From positions 3,418,001 through 3,482,000 of the forward strand of contig BPGD01000001.1 in NCBI GenBank assembly GCA_026002855.1: a stretch of DNA of 64,000 bases, in the 5' to 3' direction. This DNA is from Bryobacteraceae bacterium (GTDB taxonomy: Bacteria > Acidobacteriota > Terriglobia > Bryobacterales > Bryobacteraceae). The translations under genes were made by a program, and so were the position numbers. Below, piece after piece: positions 1-8,062 of this stretch (the stretch's first letter is position 1; each line of letters starts with the position of its first letter). Below the pieces are notes generated by a model. It was not told the DNA's origin and made no database searches. It saw only the letters and a program-made list of their open reading frames with translations.

Positions 1-1137
1 CGATCCGATTTCCTTTTCCATTCCGAGGGCTTTTGCGCCTTCGATGGTAGCCATTCGAAAGACCTTTTCCGCGGGAAAGACGGTGGGATCGCCGGTGGAG
101 ACCTTGGCGAATTTCGAGGCGAGATCCATTTCCTCAAAGAGGTTGAGATCGTTGTTGGAGCCGGCGGGGCCGTCTGTGCCGAGGCCGATGGGGAGGCGGG
201 AGGCGAGCCAGGCGCGGTAGTCCGGCAGGCCGCTGGCGAGCTTGGAGTTGCTGGAGGGGCAATGGACGATGCCGGCGGGCCGGTCTTCCAGCAGGCGGAG
301 ATCGGAGGGGCGTGCCCAGACCATGTGGGCGAGGATGGTGCGGCCGGAAAAGAAGCCGAGGGAATCGAGGTAGGCGACCGGTGTGAGGCGGTGCTGGCGG
401 AGGCAGTCGTCGTTTTCCTTTTTTGTTTCGGAGACGTGGATGTGGACGGGGACGCCATAGCGGTTGGCGAGGTCGCGGGCGGCGCGGAGGGTGGCGGGGT
501 CTGTCGTGTAGGTGGCGTGAGGGGCCACGGCCGGGGTGACGAGCGGGTGGCCGCGCCAGGCGCGGATGAAGCGTTCTGCAGCCTCGAGGGCCTGCTGCGG
601 GGACTTGAAGTCTGGGGCAGGGAAGCCGATGATGGTCTGGCCGAGGACGGCGCGCATGCCAGCCTTCCGGGTCTCTTCGGCGATGGCGTGCTCGAAGTAG
701 TACATGTCGGCGTAGGTGGTGATGCCGCCGAGCATCATTTCGAGCATGGCGAGGCGGGTGCCGGCGCGGACGAAGGCTTCATCGACGTTGCGGGCTTCGG
801 CGGGGAAGATGAAGCGCTCGAGCCAGGTCTGGAGGGTGACATCGTCGGCGATGCCGCGCAGGAGGGACATGGGTGCGTGGGTGTGACCGTTGATGAGGCC
901 GGGGGTGAGGAGCGCATCAGGGCGGCGGATGTGGTGGCGGGAGCGGAAGCGGCGGGCGATTTCGTGCGCCGGGCCGACGGCGAGGATCCGGCCGCCGCGG
1001 ACGGCGACGGCTCCATTGCGGATGATGTGGCCGGAGGCGTCCATGGTAAGTACGGCACCGGCGCTGACGACGAGGTCAGCGGGCTCGGCGGCGGAGAGGG
1101 CGAGAGCCGGGAGGAGACTAATCCAGAAAAGTCGCAT
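1..1137 (-). CDS. Exported amidohydrolase (cytosine/SAH deaminase-like), 3' end outside window
   Basis: The reading frame is open from an ATG at 1137 to the window edge, so the C-terminus is missing (379 codons seen). It opens with a short signal peptide (MRLFWISLLPALALSAAE) followed by the typical amidohydrolase N-terminal strand. The metal-binding motif NGHTHAPMSLLRG follows near residue 90, and later HCPSSNSKLASG and GLGTDGPAGSNND, which are hallmarks of the MtaD/SsnA/AtzA deaminase group. By family it should be a metal-dependent deaminase of an adenosine-, cytosine- or guanine-like compound. It overlaps the upstream cytidine deaminase gene by 20 bases and is the last gene seen in the nucleoside-salvage operon, which supports a nucleobase or nucleoside substrate. 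The odd point is the export signal: relatives are usually cytoplasmic. The exact substrate cannot be told. Confidence 0.85.
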   Translation of the reverse strand, partial: MRLFWISLLPALALSAAEPADLVVSAGAVLTMDASGHIIRNGAVAVRGGRILAVGPAHEIARRFRSRHHIRRPDALLTPGLINGHTHAPMSLLRGIADDVTLQTWLERFIFPAEARNVDEAFVRAGTRLAMLEMMLGGITTYADMYYFEHAIAEETRKAGMRAVLGQTIIGFPAPDFKSPQQALEAAERFIRAWRGHPLVTPAVAPHATYTTDPATLRAARDLANRYGVPVHIHVSETKKENDDCLRQHRLTPVAYLDSLGFFSGRTILAHMVWARPSDLRLLEDRPAGIVHCPSSNSKLASGLPDYRAWLASRLPIGLGTDGPAGSNNDLNLFEEMDLASKFAKVSTGDPTVFPAEKVFRMATIEGAKALGMEKEIGS

Positions 1138-1504
1138 CGAATGGCCGTGGGAATAGTGAAGAAAGGCGGAGAAATTCGGTTTTTCCCGCCGGATTGATGA
1201 GGAGGATTTCGATGTCGCCGCAGAGTTCCCAGAGGACCTGGCGGCAGGCGCCACAAGGCGGGGTGAGGATCTGGGTGTCCGCGGCGACGGCGAGGCGGCG
1301 GAAGCGGCGGGCGCCACTGGCGATGGCGCGGAAGGCAGCGACGCGCTCGGCGCAGACGGTGAGGCCGTAGGAGGCGCTTTCGATGTTGCAGCCGGTGTGG
1401 ATGTGGCCGTGCTCATCCTCGAGGGCGGCGCCGACGCGGAAGCCGGAGTAGGGGGCGCGGGCGAACTGGCGGGCGTCGAGAGCGGCGGCGGCCAGGGGAT
1501 CCAC
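1118..1504 (-). CDS. cdd: Cytidine deaminase
   Basis: This 128-residue protein has the length and motifs of a homotetrameric cytidine deaminase, which turns (deoxy)cytidine into (deoxy)uridine in pyrimidine salvage. The zinc and catalytic motif C51-A52-E53 lies in GLTVCAERVA and the other two zinc cysteines in PPCGACRQV (C84, C87). The N-terminal YSGFRVGAAL and GCNIESASYG segments are also typical. The start codon lies 2 bases after the stop of the purine nucleoside phosphorylase gene, so the two are almost certainly co-transcribed. The 3' end overlaps the following amidohydrolase gene. Identification is firm. Confidence 0.95.
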   Translation of the reverse strand: MDPLAAAALDARQFARAPYSGFRVGAALEDEHGHIHTGCNIESASYGLTVCAERVAAFRAIASGARRFRRLAVAADTQILTPPCGACRQVLWELCGDIEILLINPAGKTEFLRLSSLFPRPFDATFLD

Positions 1505-1506
1505 GG

Positions 1507-2313
1507 CTAGAGCTCCAGACGGGCGAGGAAGGCTTCGAGGAAGCGGCGCAGATCGGTGGCCGAGGCCCGGCCGGTTTCGAGGACCTCCTCGTGGCTGAGG
1601 CGGTGCTGAAGGCCGGCGGCCATGTTGGTGACGGTGGAGATGGCGAGAACACGGATGCCCATATGACGGGCGGCAATGACTTCGGGGACGGTGGACATGC
1701 CGGCGAGGTCGGCGCCGATGGTGCGGAGGAAGCGAATTTCGGCAGGCGTTTCAAAGCTGGGGCCGAGCATGGCGGCATAGACGCCTTCGCCGGTTTCGAT
1801 GCCGAGGCTGCGGGCGGTGGAGCGGGCGAGGTCGAGCAGAGCGCGGTCGTAGGCCTCGCTCATGTCCGGGAAGCGCGGGCCGAGGGAGTCGTCATTGGGA
1901 CCGCAGAGGGGGTTGGCGCCCTGGAGGTTGATGTGATCAGTGAGGAACACGAGCATGCCGGGGCGGAAGGATTCGCGGATGGCGCCAGCGGCGTTGGTCA
2001 GGACGAGGACCCTGACGCCGAGCAGGCCCATGACGCGGACGCCAAAGATGACCTGCTGAGGAGACCAGCCTTCATAGAGATGAACGCGGCCGCAAAGGAG
2101 GGCAAGCTGACGCGAGCCGGAACGGCCCACGACGAGCTCGCCGGCATGGCCGGCCACGCGGGGCACGGGCCATCCAGGGATCTCGGCGTAGGGAATGACG
2201 ATGCGGTCCTGGAGGGCTTCGGCGAACGAGGCCTGGGCGCTGCCGAGGACGATGGCGATCTGGGGCCAGGCGGGAACGCGGCGCGCGAGTTCTGCGGCGG
2301 CGGCGCGGATCAT
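1507..2313 (-). CDS. Purine nucleoside phosphorylase (class I, trimeric type)
   Basis: The 268-residue protein matches the trimeric PNP family, which splits inosine and guanosine with phosphate into base and ribose-1-phosphate. Visible motifs are GRVHLYEG (phosphate-site His), VLTNAAGAI, the purine-binding FETPAEIRFLRTIGAD, GMSTVPEVIAA and VTNMAAGL. The usual N-terminal glycine-rich phosphate loop (LGSGLG) reads LGSAQAS here: the serine is kept but the glycines are not. The ATG overlaps the TGA of the nucleoside transporter gene by 4 bases, indicating translational coupling. The position between transporter and cytidine deaminase supports a salvage role. Confidence 0.93.
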   Translation of the reverse strand: MIRAAAAELARRVPAWPQIAIVLGSAQASFAEALQDRIVIPYAEIPGWPVPRVAGHAGELVVGRSGSRQLALLCGRVHLYEGWSPQQVIFGVRVMGLLGVRVLVLTNAAGAIRESFRPGMLVFLTDHINLQGANPLCGPNDDSLGPRFPDMSEAYDRALLDLARSTARSLGIETGEGVYAAMLGPSFETPAEIRFLRTIGADLAGMSTVPEVIAARHMGIRVLAISTVTNMAAGLQHRLSHEEVLETGRASATDLRRFLEAFLARLEL

Positions 2314-3527
2314 AGGAGGATTCCTGCAATACAGGCTGACATGAAATTGGCCATGGTGCCAGCGAGCATGGCGCGGACGCCGAGACGGGCGAGGTCGGAC
2401 TTGCGGTTGGGGGCGAGGGCGCCGATGCCGCCGATCTGGATGGCGATGGAGCTGAAGTTGGCAAAGCCGCAGAGGGCGAAGGTGGCGATGACGAAGGAGC
2501 GGGGATCGAGCGTCGATTTCAGCTCGCCGAGGCGGAGAAAGGCGATGAATTCATTAAGGACCATGCGTGTGCCAAGCATGTCGCCGACGGCCTGGGCGTC
2601 CTTCCAGCTGACGCCGAGCAGCCAGGCGATGGGAGCGAAGACGATGCCAAACAGTTTCTGGAGCGATTCCGGGAACCAGGCGGCGAGGCCGTGCACCCAG
2701 CCCATGACCCCGTTGAGCAGGGCGATGAGGGAGATGAAGGCGATCAACATGCCGGCAATGTTGAGGGCGAGGTGGAGGCCTTCGCCGGCGCCGCGGGCGG
2801 CGGCGTCAATGACGTTGACGCCGGGGCGCTCGATTTCGACGCGGACGCCGCCGGCGGTCTCGGGCTCGCCGGTTTCAGGGATGAGCATCTTGGCGAGCAT
2901 GAGCGTGGCCGGAGCGGTCATGATGACGGCGGTGAGCAGGTGTTTGATGTCGACGCCGGCGATTTTGACGTAGGCGGCCATGACGGCGCCGGAGACGTGG
3001 GACATGCCGGCGGTCATGATGGTGAACAACTCGCTTTCGGTGAGACGGGGCAGGAAGGGTCGGATGGTGAGAGGCGCTTCCGTCTGGCCCATGAAGATGC
3101 TGGCGGCGACGTCGGTGGATTCGGCGCCGGAGCAATGCATGACGCGGTACATCAGCCAGGCCATGCCGCGGATGACGAGCTGCATGATGCCGAAGTAGTA
3201 GAGAACCGAGAACAGGCTGGCGATGAAGATGACGATGGGCAGCACCTGGAAGGCGAAGACGACGCCGAAAGCGCCGGTCTTGACGCCGAGCGGGCCGAAG
3301 AGGAATTCGCTGCCCTTTTCGGCGAAGTCGAGCAGCGCGTTGACGGCGACGCTGGCCGCCTGAAAGACGAGGCCAAAACCGGTCTTGAGGACAAGAAAGG
3401 CGAACAGGAACTGGAGGCCGAGGCCCCAGAGGATGAGGCGCGGGCGGATGGCCCTGCGGTTGGAGGAGAAGATGTAGCAGCCGCCGAGGATGCAGACGAG
3501 ACCCAGCAGCCCGGTGAATCGCTCCAT
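2310..3527 (-). CDS. nupC: NupC-type concentrative nucleoside transporter
   Basis: This 405-residue integral membrane protein belongs to the CNT/NupC family, which imports nucleosides using a proton or sodium gradient. The diagnostic stretches are the N-terminal gate region, the substrate-binding GQTEAPLTIRPFL, SELFTIMTAGMSHVSGAVMAAYV, and the C-terminal FAPIAWLLGVSWKDAQAVG, LNEFIAFLRLG and CGFANFSSIAIQIGG. About ten hydrophobic segments are spread along the length. It sits 22 bases downstream of the pyrimidine nucleoside phosphorylase gene and overlaps the purine nucleoside phosphorylase gene by 4 bases, so uptake and phosphorolysis are encoded together. Confidence 0.95.
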   Translation of the reverse strand: MERFTGLLGLVCILGGCYIFSSNRRAIRPRLILWGLGLQFLFAFLVLKTGFGLVFQAASVAVNALLDFAEKGSEFLFGPLGVKTGAFGVVFAFQVLPIVIFIASLFSVLYYFGIMQLVIRGMAWLMYRVMHCSGAESTDVAASIFMGQTEAPLTIRPFLPRLTESELFTIMTAGMSHVSGAVMAAYVKIAGVDIKHLLTAVIMTAPATLMLAKMLIPETGEPETAGGVRVEIERPGVNVIDAAARGAGEGLHLALNIAGMLIAFISLIALLNGVMGWVHGLAAWFPESLQKLFGIVFAPIAWLLGVSWKDAQAVGDMLGTRMVLNEFIAFLRLGELKSTLDPRSFVIATFALCGFANFSSIAIQIGGIGALAPNRKSDLARLGVRAMLAGTMANFMSACIAGILL

Positions 3528-3549
3528 GCGGCCTCCCGGCGCGGCGGAC

Positions 3550-4854
3550 TCAGCCGACGACTTCGAGGATCAGGTCGCGCGGCTCGGGCTCGGTGGAGGA
3601 GATGCGGAAAGCGTCCTCGATGCGGTCGATGGCGTCCTGCAGGCCTTCGGTGTCGTTGTAGTGGATGCGGCAGAGGACGTTGCCTTCTTCGACGCGCGCG
3701 CCGACCTTGACTTCGAGGAAGACGCCGACGGCGGGGTCGATGGAATCCTCCTTGGTCTTGCGGCCGGCGCCGAGCATGGCCGAGGCGCGGCCGATCTCTT
3801 CGGCGTCGATGGCGGCGACGAAGCCCGAGCGCGGGGAGACGATTTCGTAGCTTTGCAGCGCGTTGGGCAGGAGGTCAAAGCGGTCGAGCACGCGGGGATC
3901 GCCGCCCTGGGCGGCGATCATTTCCCGGAACTTCATGAAGCCGAGCCGCTCGACGAGCAGGCGCGTGGCGAGGTCGCGGGCCTCATCGAGGGTTTCGGTG
4001 ACCCTGCCGAGGAAGATCATGCGCGCAGCGAGTTCGAGCGAGATCTGGGTAAGGTCTTCGGGGCCGGAGTTGAGCAGGACCTGGGAGACTTCCATGATTT
4101 CGAGCGCGTTGCCGATGGCGCGGCCGAGGGGCTGGTTCATGTCGGTGATGAGGGCCTGGGCGCGCAGATCCCTGCGGCGCGCGATGGCGACCATCATCTG
4201 GGCGAGGCGGCGGGCGTCGACCTGGCGCTTCATGAAGGCGCCGGCGCCGACCTTGACGTCGAGCACGAGGCCGTCGAGGGTGACGGCGAGCTTCTTGCTC
4301 ATGATGGAGGCGGCGATGAGCGCCGGGGATTCGACCGTGGCGGTGGCATCGCGCAGGGCGTAGAGCTTGCCATCGGCCGGGGCGACGCTTTCGCTCTGGC
4401 CGATGACGGCGAAGCCGACGCGCGCGAGCACTTCCCTGAACTCGTCGATGGAGAGGTTGGTGCGCAGACCGGGGATGGATTCGAGCTTGTCGAGCGTGCC
4501 GCCGGTGTGTCCGAGGGCGCGTCCGCTGAGCATGGGGACCTTCACGCCGGCGGCCGCGGCGAGCGGGCCGGCGATGAGGCTGGTTTTGTCGCCCACGCCG
4601 CCGGTGGAGTGCTTGTCGACTTTCGGGCCGGGGATGGAGGAGAGATCGATGCGCTCGCCCGAATCGATCATGGCGTCCACCATCGCGCCGACCTCATGGT
4701 CCGTCATGTTCTGGAAATACACGGCCATCAGGAAGGCGGCCATCTGGTAGTCGGGAATTTCGCCGCGCGTGTAGGAGTCCACGAGCCAACGAATTTCTTC
4801 GGGCGAGAGCTCTTCGCCGTTGCGCTTGCGCTGGATGAGGTCGACGGTTCGCAT
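3550..4854 (-). CDS. Pyrimidine-nucleoside / thymidine phosphorylase
   Basis: The protein matches the thymidine/pyrimidine nucleoside phosphorylase family, which phosphorolyses thymidine or uridine. The start at 4854 gives MRTVDLIQRKRNGEEL and 434 residues, the usual family length; an upstream in-frame start would add 14 residues unlike the family. The phosphate-binding DKHSTGGVGDKTSL, the ALRDATATVES segment with IAASIMSKKLA, and LDVKVGAGAFMK are all present. The C-terminal domain is complete. It heads the core of the salvage operon, directly before nupC. From sequence alone it cannot be decided whether it prefers thymidine (DeoA) or accepts uridine as well (Pdp). Confidence 0.94.
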   Translation of the reverse strand: MRTVDLIQRKRNGEELSPEEIRWLVDSYTRGEIPDYQMAAFLMAVYFQNMTDHEVGAMVDAMIDSGERIDLSSIPGPKVDKHSTGGVGDKTSLIAGPLAAAAGVKVPMLSGRALGHTGGTLDKLESIPGLRTNLSIDEFREVLARVGFAVIGQSESVAPADGKLYALRDATATVESPALIAASIMSKKLAVTLDGLVLDVKVGAGAFMKRQVDARRLAQMMVAIARRRDLRAQALITDMNQPLGRAIGNALEIMEVSQVLLNSGPEDLTQISLELAARMIFLGRVTETLDEARDLATRLLVERLGFMKFREMIAAQGGDPRVLDRFDLLPNALQSYEIVSPRSGFVAAIDAEEIGRASAMLGAGRKTKEDSIDPAVGVFLEVKVGARVEEGNVLCRIHYNDTEGLQDAIDRIEDAFRISSTEPEPRDLILEVVG

Positions 4855-4917
4855 TTTCAATTGCTTAGGGTAACACCCCGGGGCGGGGGAACACAAACCG
4901 GGCGGCCGGCGTGTTTT

Positions 4918-5736
4918 TCAGTCCCGCGCGCTGATGACAGGGAGCGGGTAGCGGTAACGGCCGGAGAAAACGTCGGCGAAGAGCGCGAGCAGCGCGTCGT
5001 GAATGCGGCCGTTGGTGGCGGCGATGTGCGGACCGCGGAGATCGGCAGGCGCGCCTTTCATGTCGGACGTGCGCCCTCCAGCTTCGCGCACGAGCAGGAG
5101 GCCGGCGGCCATGTCCCAGGGGTTGAGGCCGAATTCCCAGAAGCCGTCGAGGCGGCCGCAGGCGACGTAAGCGAGATCGAGTGCGGCCGAGCCGCTGCGG
5201 CGGACGCCATGAGTCGACATGGCCACCTGATGAAAGAAGTGGACGTTGACGTTCTCATGACGCTTGCGCGACGGGAAGCCGGTGGCGAGCAGGGCCTCCT
5301 CCAGCGAGGCGGTGCGGCTTGAGTGGATGCGGCGGCCGTTGAGGAAGGCGCCGCTGCCGAGCTCGGCGGTGAACATTTCCTGATGGAGGGGATCATAGAT
5401 GACGCCCGCGATGATCTCGCCGCGGCGTTCGAGCGCGAGCGTGACGTTGAAGGCGGGGTAGCCGTGGGCGAAGTTGGTGGTGCCGTCGAGCGGATCGACG
5501 TACCAGACATATTCTCCAGGCCGGTCGCGCAGGCCGCCCTCTTCGCCGAGCACGGAGTGGGTGGGGAAGCGGGCGTGGAGACGTTCGACGACGAGCGATT
5601 CGCTGGCGCGGTCGGCTTCGGTGACGAGGTCGAATTCGCCCTTGAGGTCGAAGGAAATGCCGCGTTCAAAGAAATGGGCGAGCAGCGCGCCGGCCTCACG
5701 CGCGATCTCGACTGCGGTTTCCAGGTAGCTGGTCAT
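4918..5736 (-). CDS. suhB: Inositol monophosphatase family protein
   Basis: The 272-residue protein is a magnesium-dependent inositol-monophosphatase-type phosphatase. The three family signatures are clear: LGEEGG (metal Glu), WYVDPLDGTTNFAHGYP (metal Asps and Ile position), and the C-terminal FGLNPWDMAAGLLLVREAGG. The full fold is present without gaps. The gene is 63 bases upstream of the pyrimidine phosphorylase gene and 27 bases downstream of the hfq-like gene on the same strand, so it may be cotranscribed with both. SuhB-type proteins dephosphorylate inositol phosphates and in some bacteria also act in rRNA antitermination; which applies here is unknown. Confidence 0.92.
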   Translation of the reverse strand: MTSYLETAVEIAREAGALLAHFFERGISFDLKGEFDLVTEADRASESLVVERLHARFPTHSVLGEEGGLRDRPGEYVWYVDPLDGTTNFAHGYPAFNVTLALERRGEIIAGVIYDPLHQEMFTAELGSGAFLNGRRIHSSRTASLEEALLATGFPSRKRHENVNVHFFHQVAMSTHGVRRSGSAALDLAYVACGRLDGFWEFGLNPWDMAAGLLLVREAGGRTSDMKGAPADLRGPHIAATNGRIHDALLALFADVFSGRYRYPLPVISARD

Positions 5737-5763
5737 GGTTCAGGGGCGCCGGCCGCGCGCGGG

Positions 5764-5988
5764 TCATTCGCCCTCGGCGGCGATCCAGGCGATGTCGTGT
5801 TTAAAGATGAAGAGGTTCGGCGCCGCAGGCTCGCGGGTGAGGCGGACGAAGGCCTGGTCCCAATACTCGATGTAGCCTTCCACTTCTTCCCCGGAAAGAA
5901 GTTTGATGCGGACCGGAGTCTTCGAGCTGACCAGTTTCCGCAGGAAGCGCACTTCCTCGAACGTCTGGGCGGGAGCCTTTTTCGCCAC
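5764..5988 (-). CDS. hfq: Divergent Hfq-like RNA chaperone
   Basis: This 74-residue protein has the Sm fold pattern of Hfq. The alpha-helical lead FEEVRFLRKLVSSKTPVRI is followed by the Sm1-like LLSGEEVEGYIEYWDQAFVRL and by the Sm2 motif FKHDIAWI, which corresponds to the YKHAIS segment of Enterobacterial Hfq. Hfq forms a hexameric ring that pairs small RNAs with mRNAs. The proximal-site Lys-His pair is kept, but the usual N-terminal glutamine and some rim arginines are not obvious. It lies 24 bases after a VWA gene and 27 bases before suhB. A bacterial Sm-like protein with another role is the main alternative. Confidence 0.72.
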   Translation of the reverse strand: MAKKAPAQTFEEVRFLRKLVSSKTPVRIKLLSGEEVEGYIEYWDQAFVRLTREPAAPNLFIFKHDIAWIAAEGE

Positions 5989-6012
5989 GCCGCGGCTGCC
6001 TCCTTGCTGCCT

Positions 6013-6912
6013 TTATGGTACCGCATCGGCGAAATAGCCCGTGCGCGCGGACACGGTATAGCCGGGCCTTTTCACTTCGATGCGGACGCGGTGGAAGCGG
6101 TCTGGCGAGGGCGGCACGTTTTTCGGGTAGTAGCCGAGCAGGTATTGGGTGCGCAGGTCGCGGAGGATTTCGGCGAAGGACTGATCGAGCGAGGCTCTTT
6201 CTGACGGATAAAACAGGCGCCCGCCGGTGCCGGTGGAGAGCTGGATGAGCGCATTTTCGCCGCGGAGGTTGCGGCCTGCTTCGCCTTTGACGGGGACGAG
6301 GAGGATGGCGTAGAGGACGGCATCGGCGCGATGCAGGGCCTCGAGCGCGTCGTGGAAGGTGGCGCGGCTGATGGTATCGGCGCCGTCGGTGACGACGACC
6401 ATGACGCGGCGGCCATCGCGGGATTCGAGATCGCGCGCGGCCAGCTCGATGGCGTCGTACATGGCGGTGGCGCCTTCGCTGCGGAGGCGGCGCAGCGCGG
6501 CTTCCAGCCGGTCGAGCCGGCGCGTGTAGCCGGCCTGCATCACGACCTCAAAGTTGAACGAATACAGGGCGGCGGCGTCGCGCGGGTGGCCCTCGCGCAG
6601 GAGGGCGCGGAAGAAGCGGCCGATGGCCTCCAGCTCATAGGCGCGCTCGCGCTGGGTGGAGCGGCTGCGGTCGATGAGGACGGCGATGGAGAGCGGCTGG
6701 GAAGACTGGCGTTCGAAGACGGCGATCTCCTGTTCGACGCCGTTGTCGGTGATGCGGAAGTCGGCGGGCTCCAGCCCGCCGGCCAGTGCGCCCTGGGCAT
6801 CGCGCACGGTCGCGAGGATCCGCACCAGACGCACGTCGACGCGAAACGTGGGCTGCCGGGCCAGCGCTGCGGGCAGCGTGGCGATCAGTGTCCGGCGATC
6901 GATGGATCCCAC
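6013..6912 (-). CDS. VWFA-related (Acidobacterial-type) domain protein
   Basis: The 299-residue protein is a von Willebrand factor A domain protein of the type abundant in Acidobacteria. A short leader with a twin-arginine-like DRRTLIATLPAALA is followed by a beta-rich segment (FRVDVRLVRILATVRDAQG, FRITDNGVEQEIAVFE). The VWA fold follows with a full MIDAS: DRSRS near residue 97, the Thr in SEGATAMYDAI, and VVVTDGAD. The end (QYLLGYYPKN, RIEVKRPGYTVSARTGYF) is typical of this subfamily. The function is unknown; export and protein-protein contact are inferred. It overlaps the MoaD-MoaE gene by 28 bases. Confidence 0.85.
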   Translation of the reverse strand: MGSIDRRTLIATLPAALARQPTFRVDVRLVRILATVRDAQGALAGGLEPADFRITDNGVEQEIAVFERQSSQPLSIAVLIDRSRSTQRERAYELEAIGRFFRALLREGHPRDAAALYSFNFEVVMQAGYTRRLDRLEAALRRLRSEGATAMYDAIELAARDLESRDGRRVMVVVTDGADTISRATFHDALEALHRADAVLYAILLVPVKGEAGRNLRGENALIQLSTGTGGRLFYPSERASLDQSFAEILRDLRTQYLLGYYPKNVPPSPDRFHRVRIEVKRPGYTVSARTGYFADAVP

Positions 6913-7601
6913 TCCCCCTCCACCCAGACGGCGCCGTCTTCGAAGTGTTCCTTTTTCCAGATGGGCACTTCCTTCTTGAGGCGGTTGATCGCCTCGAGAG
7001 CGGCCTCGAAGGCCGCCTGGCGGTGCGGCGCCGAGACGGCCACCACCACGCTGGCTTCGCCAATGGCGAGCCGGCCGAGACGGTGCACGATGGCGATGCG
7101 CGAGATGGCGTGGCGCGCGGCGATCTCGCGGCCGAGGCGCGCCATTTCGCGGACGGCCATCGGCTCATAGCATTCGTAGTCCAGAAGCAGCGTGCGGCGG
7201 CCGCCGCTGTGGTTGCGAACGATGCCTTCGAAGAGGACGACCGCGCCGTCCTGCGGCTGGGCGACGCGGGCGCGAAGCCAGGCCGTGTCGATGGGCTGGC
7301 GGGTGAGCGCGAAGAAGTGGCCCACGGGGTCCTCTTCGGCGCGGAGCCAGCCGTCCTGGCCGCCGCTGACGGGGGGCAGAAAGGCGATCTCGTCACCGTC
7401 CTGAAGGAAATCGGAGGGAAGCGCATAGCGCTCGTTGACGGCGAGGACGGTGGAGCGGCGGTGGCGTGCGAGCTCCGGCCAGCGGGCGGCGGCGGCGAGG
7501 AATGCGTCTTCCGCAGTGGCGCCTTCCGGCAGTTCCAGCTCGGCCTCCGGCGCACCGGCGGCGTCCTTCAGCATTCCGAAAAAGAGGGCGCGAACCTTCA
7601 C
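6885..7601 (-). CDS. Fused MoaD-MoaE molybdopterin synthase
   Basis: A single 238-residue chain carries both molybdopterin synthase subunits. Residues 1-81 are MoaD: a beta-grasp ubiquitin-like fold starting MKVRALFFGMLKDAAG and ending FLPPVSGG (G80-G81), the double glycine that must be thiocarboxylated. Residues from about 92 are MoaE, with VVLFEGIVRNHSGGR, the HRLG motif and the conserved VPIWKKEHFEDG near the C-terminus. The complex inserts two sulfurs into precursor Z to make molybdopterin. Because the MoaD tail is internal, cleavage after GG is probably needed, as reported for the MoaX fusion of Mycobacterium tuberculosis. It is divergent from the thioesterase gene with only 35 bases between starts. 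Confidence 0.93.
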   Translation of the reverse strand: MKVRALFFGMLKDAAGAPEAELELPEGATAEDAFLAAAARWPELARHRRSTVLAVNERYALPSDFLQDGDEIAFLPPVSGGQDGWLRAEEDPVGHFFALTRQPIDTAWLRARVAQPQDGAVVLFEGIVRNHSGGRRTLLLDYECYEPMAVREMARLGREIAARHAISRIAIVHRLGRLAIGEASVVVAVSAPHRQAAFEAALEAINRLKKEVPIWKKEHFEDGAVWVEGEWDPSIAGH

Positions 7602-7636
7602 CTACAGCCATCCTAGCATCCAGCTCTCCGGCTACC

Positions 7637-8062
7637 ATGAAAGCTATGGCCGGCCAGACGGGTGTGCGGTCCGAGGCGCGTTTTCGTGTCCGCTATGCGG
7701 AAACGGACCAGATGGGCATCGTGCACCACGCCAATTATCTGGTGTGGATGGAGGTGGCGCGGACGGAGCTGTGCCGGCTGCGCGGGATCAGCTACCGCGA
7801 GATGGAAGAGCGCAGCGGGCTGCACCTGGTGGTGGCGGAGGTCCGCTGCCGTTACGTCCAGCCGGCGCGTTATGACGATGAAATCGTGGCGTCGGCATGG
7901 ATCGGACGCGCGCATCCGCGGATGGTCGAGTTTGGCTACGAGATCCGCCGCGCCGGCGACGGCGCGCTGCTGGCGACGGGCGAGACGCGGCACCTGTTTG
8001 TCAGGGACGGAAAACCGGTGAAAATTCCCGAAGAATTCCGTCCGATTTTTGGCATTTCATGA
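7637..8062 (+). CDS. Hotdog-fold acyl-CoA thioesterase (YbgC/FadM-like)
   Basis: This 141-residue protein is a 4-hydroxybenzoyl-CoA thioesterase-type hotdog enzyme. The catalytic loop RYAETDQMGIVHHANYLVWMEVAR, with its Asp and tandem His, is diagnostic, and the C-terminal half (HLVVAEVRCRYVQPARYDDEIVASAWI) completes the fold. It should hydrolyse short- or medium-chain acyl-CoA. A second ATG at 7646 is an alternative start; no clear ribosome-binding site separates the two. Its TGA overlaps the ATG of the next gene, so the two are translationally coupled, linking it in transcription at least to a cell-wall-type gene pair. Confidence 0.9.
   Translation: MKAMAGQTGVRSEARFRVRYAETDQMGIVHHANYLVWMEVARTELCRLRGISYREMEERSGLHLVVAEVRCRYVQPARYDDEIVASAWIGRAHPRMVEFGYEIRRAGDGALLATGETRHLFVRDGKPVKIPEEFRPIFGIS

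Noticed and set aside
1591-5322. Long plus-strand open frames over the nucleoside-salvage operon (for example at 1591-2973 and 3490-5322)
   Set aside because: They are antisense to nupC, pnp, the phosphorylase and suhB genes and encode low-complexity Gly/Ala/Glu/Asp-rich products typical of shadow frames.
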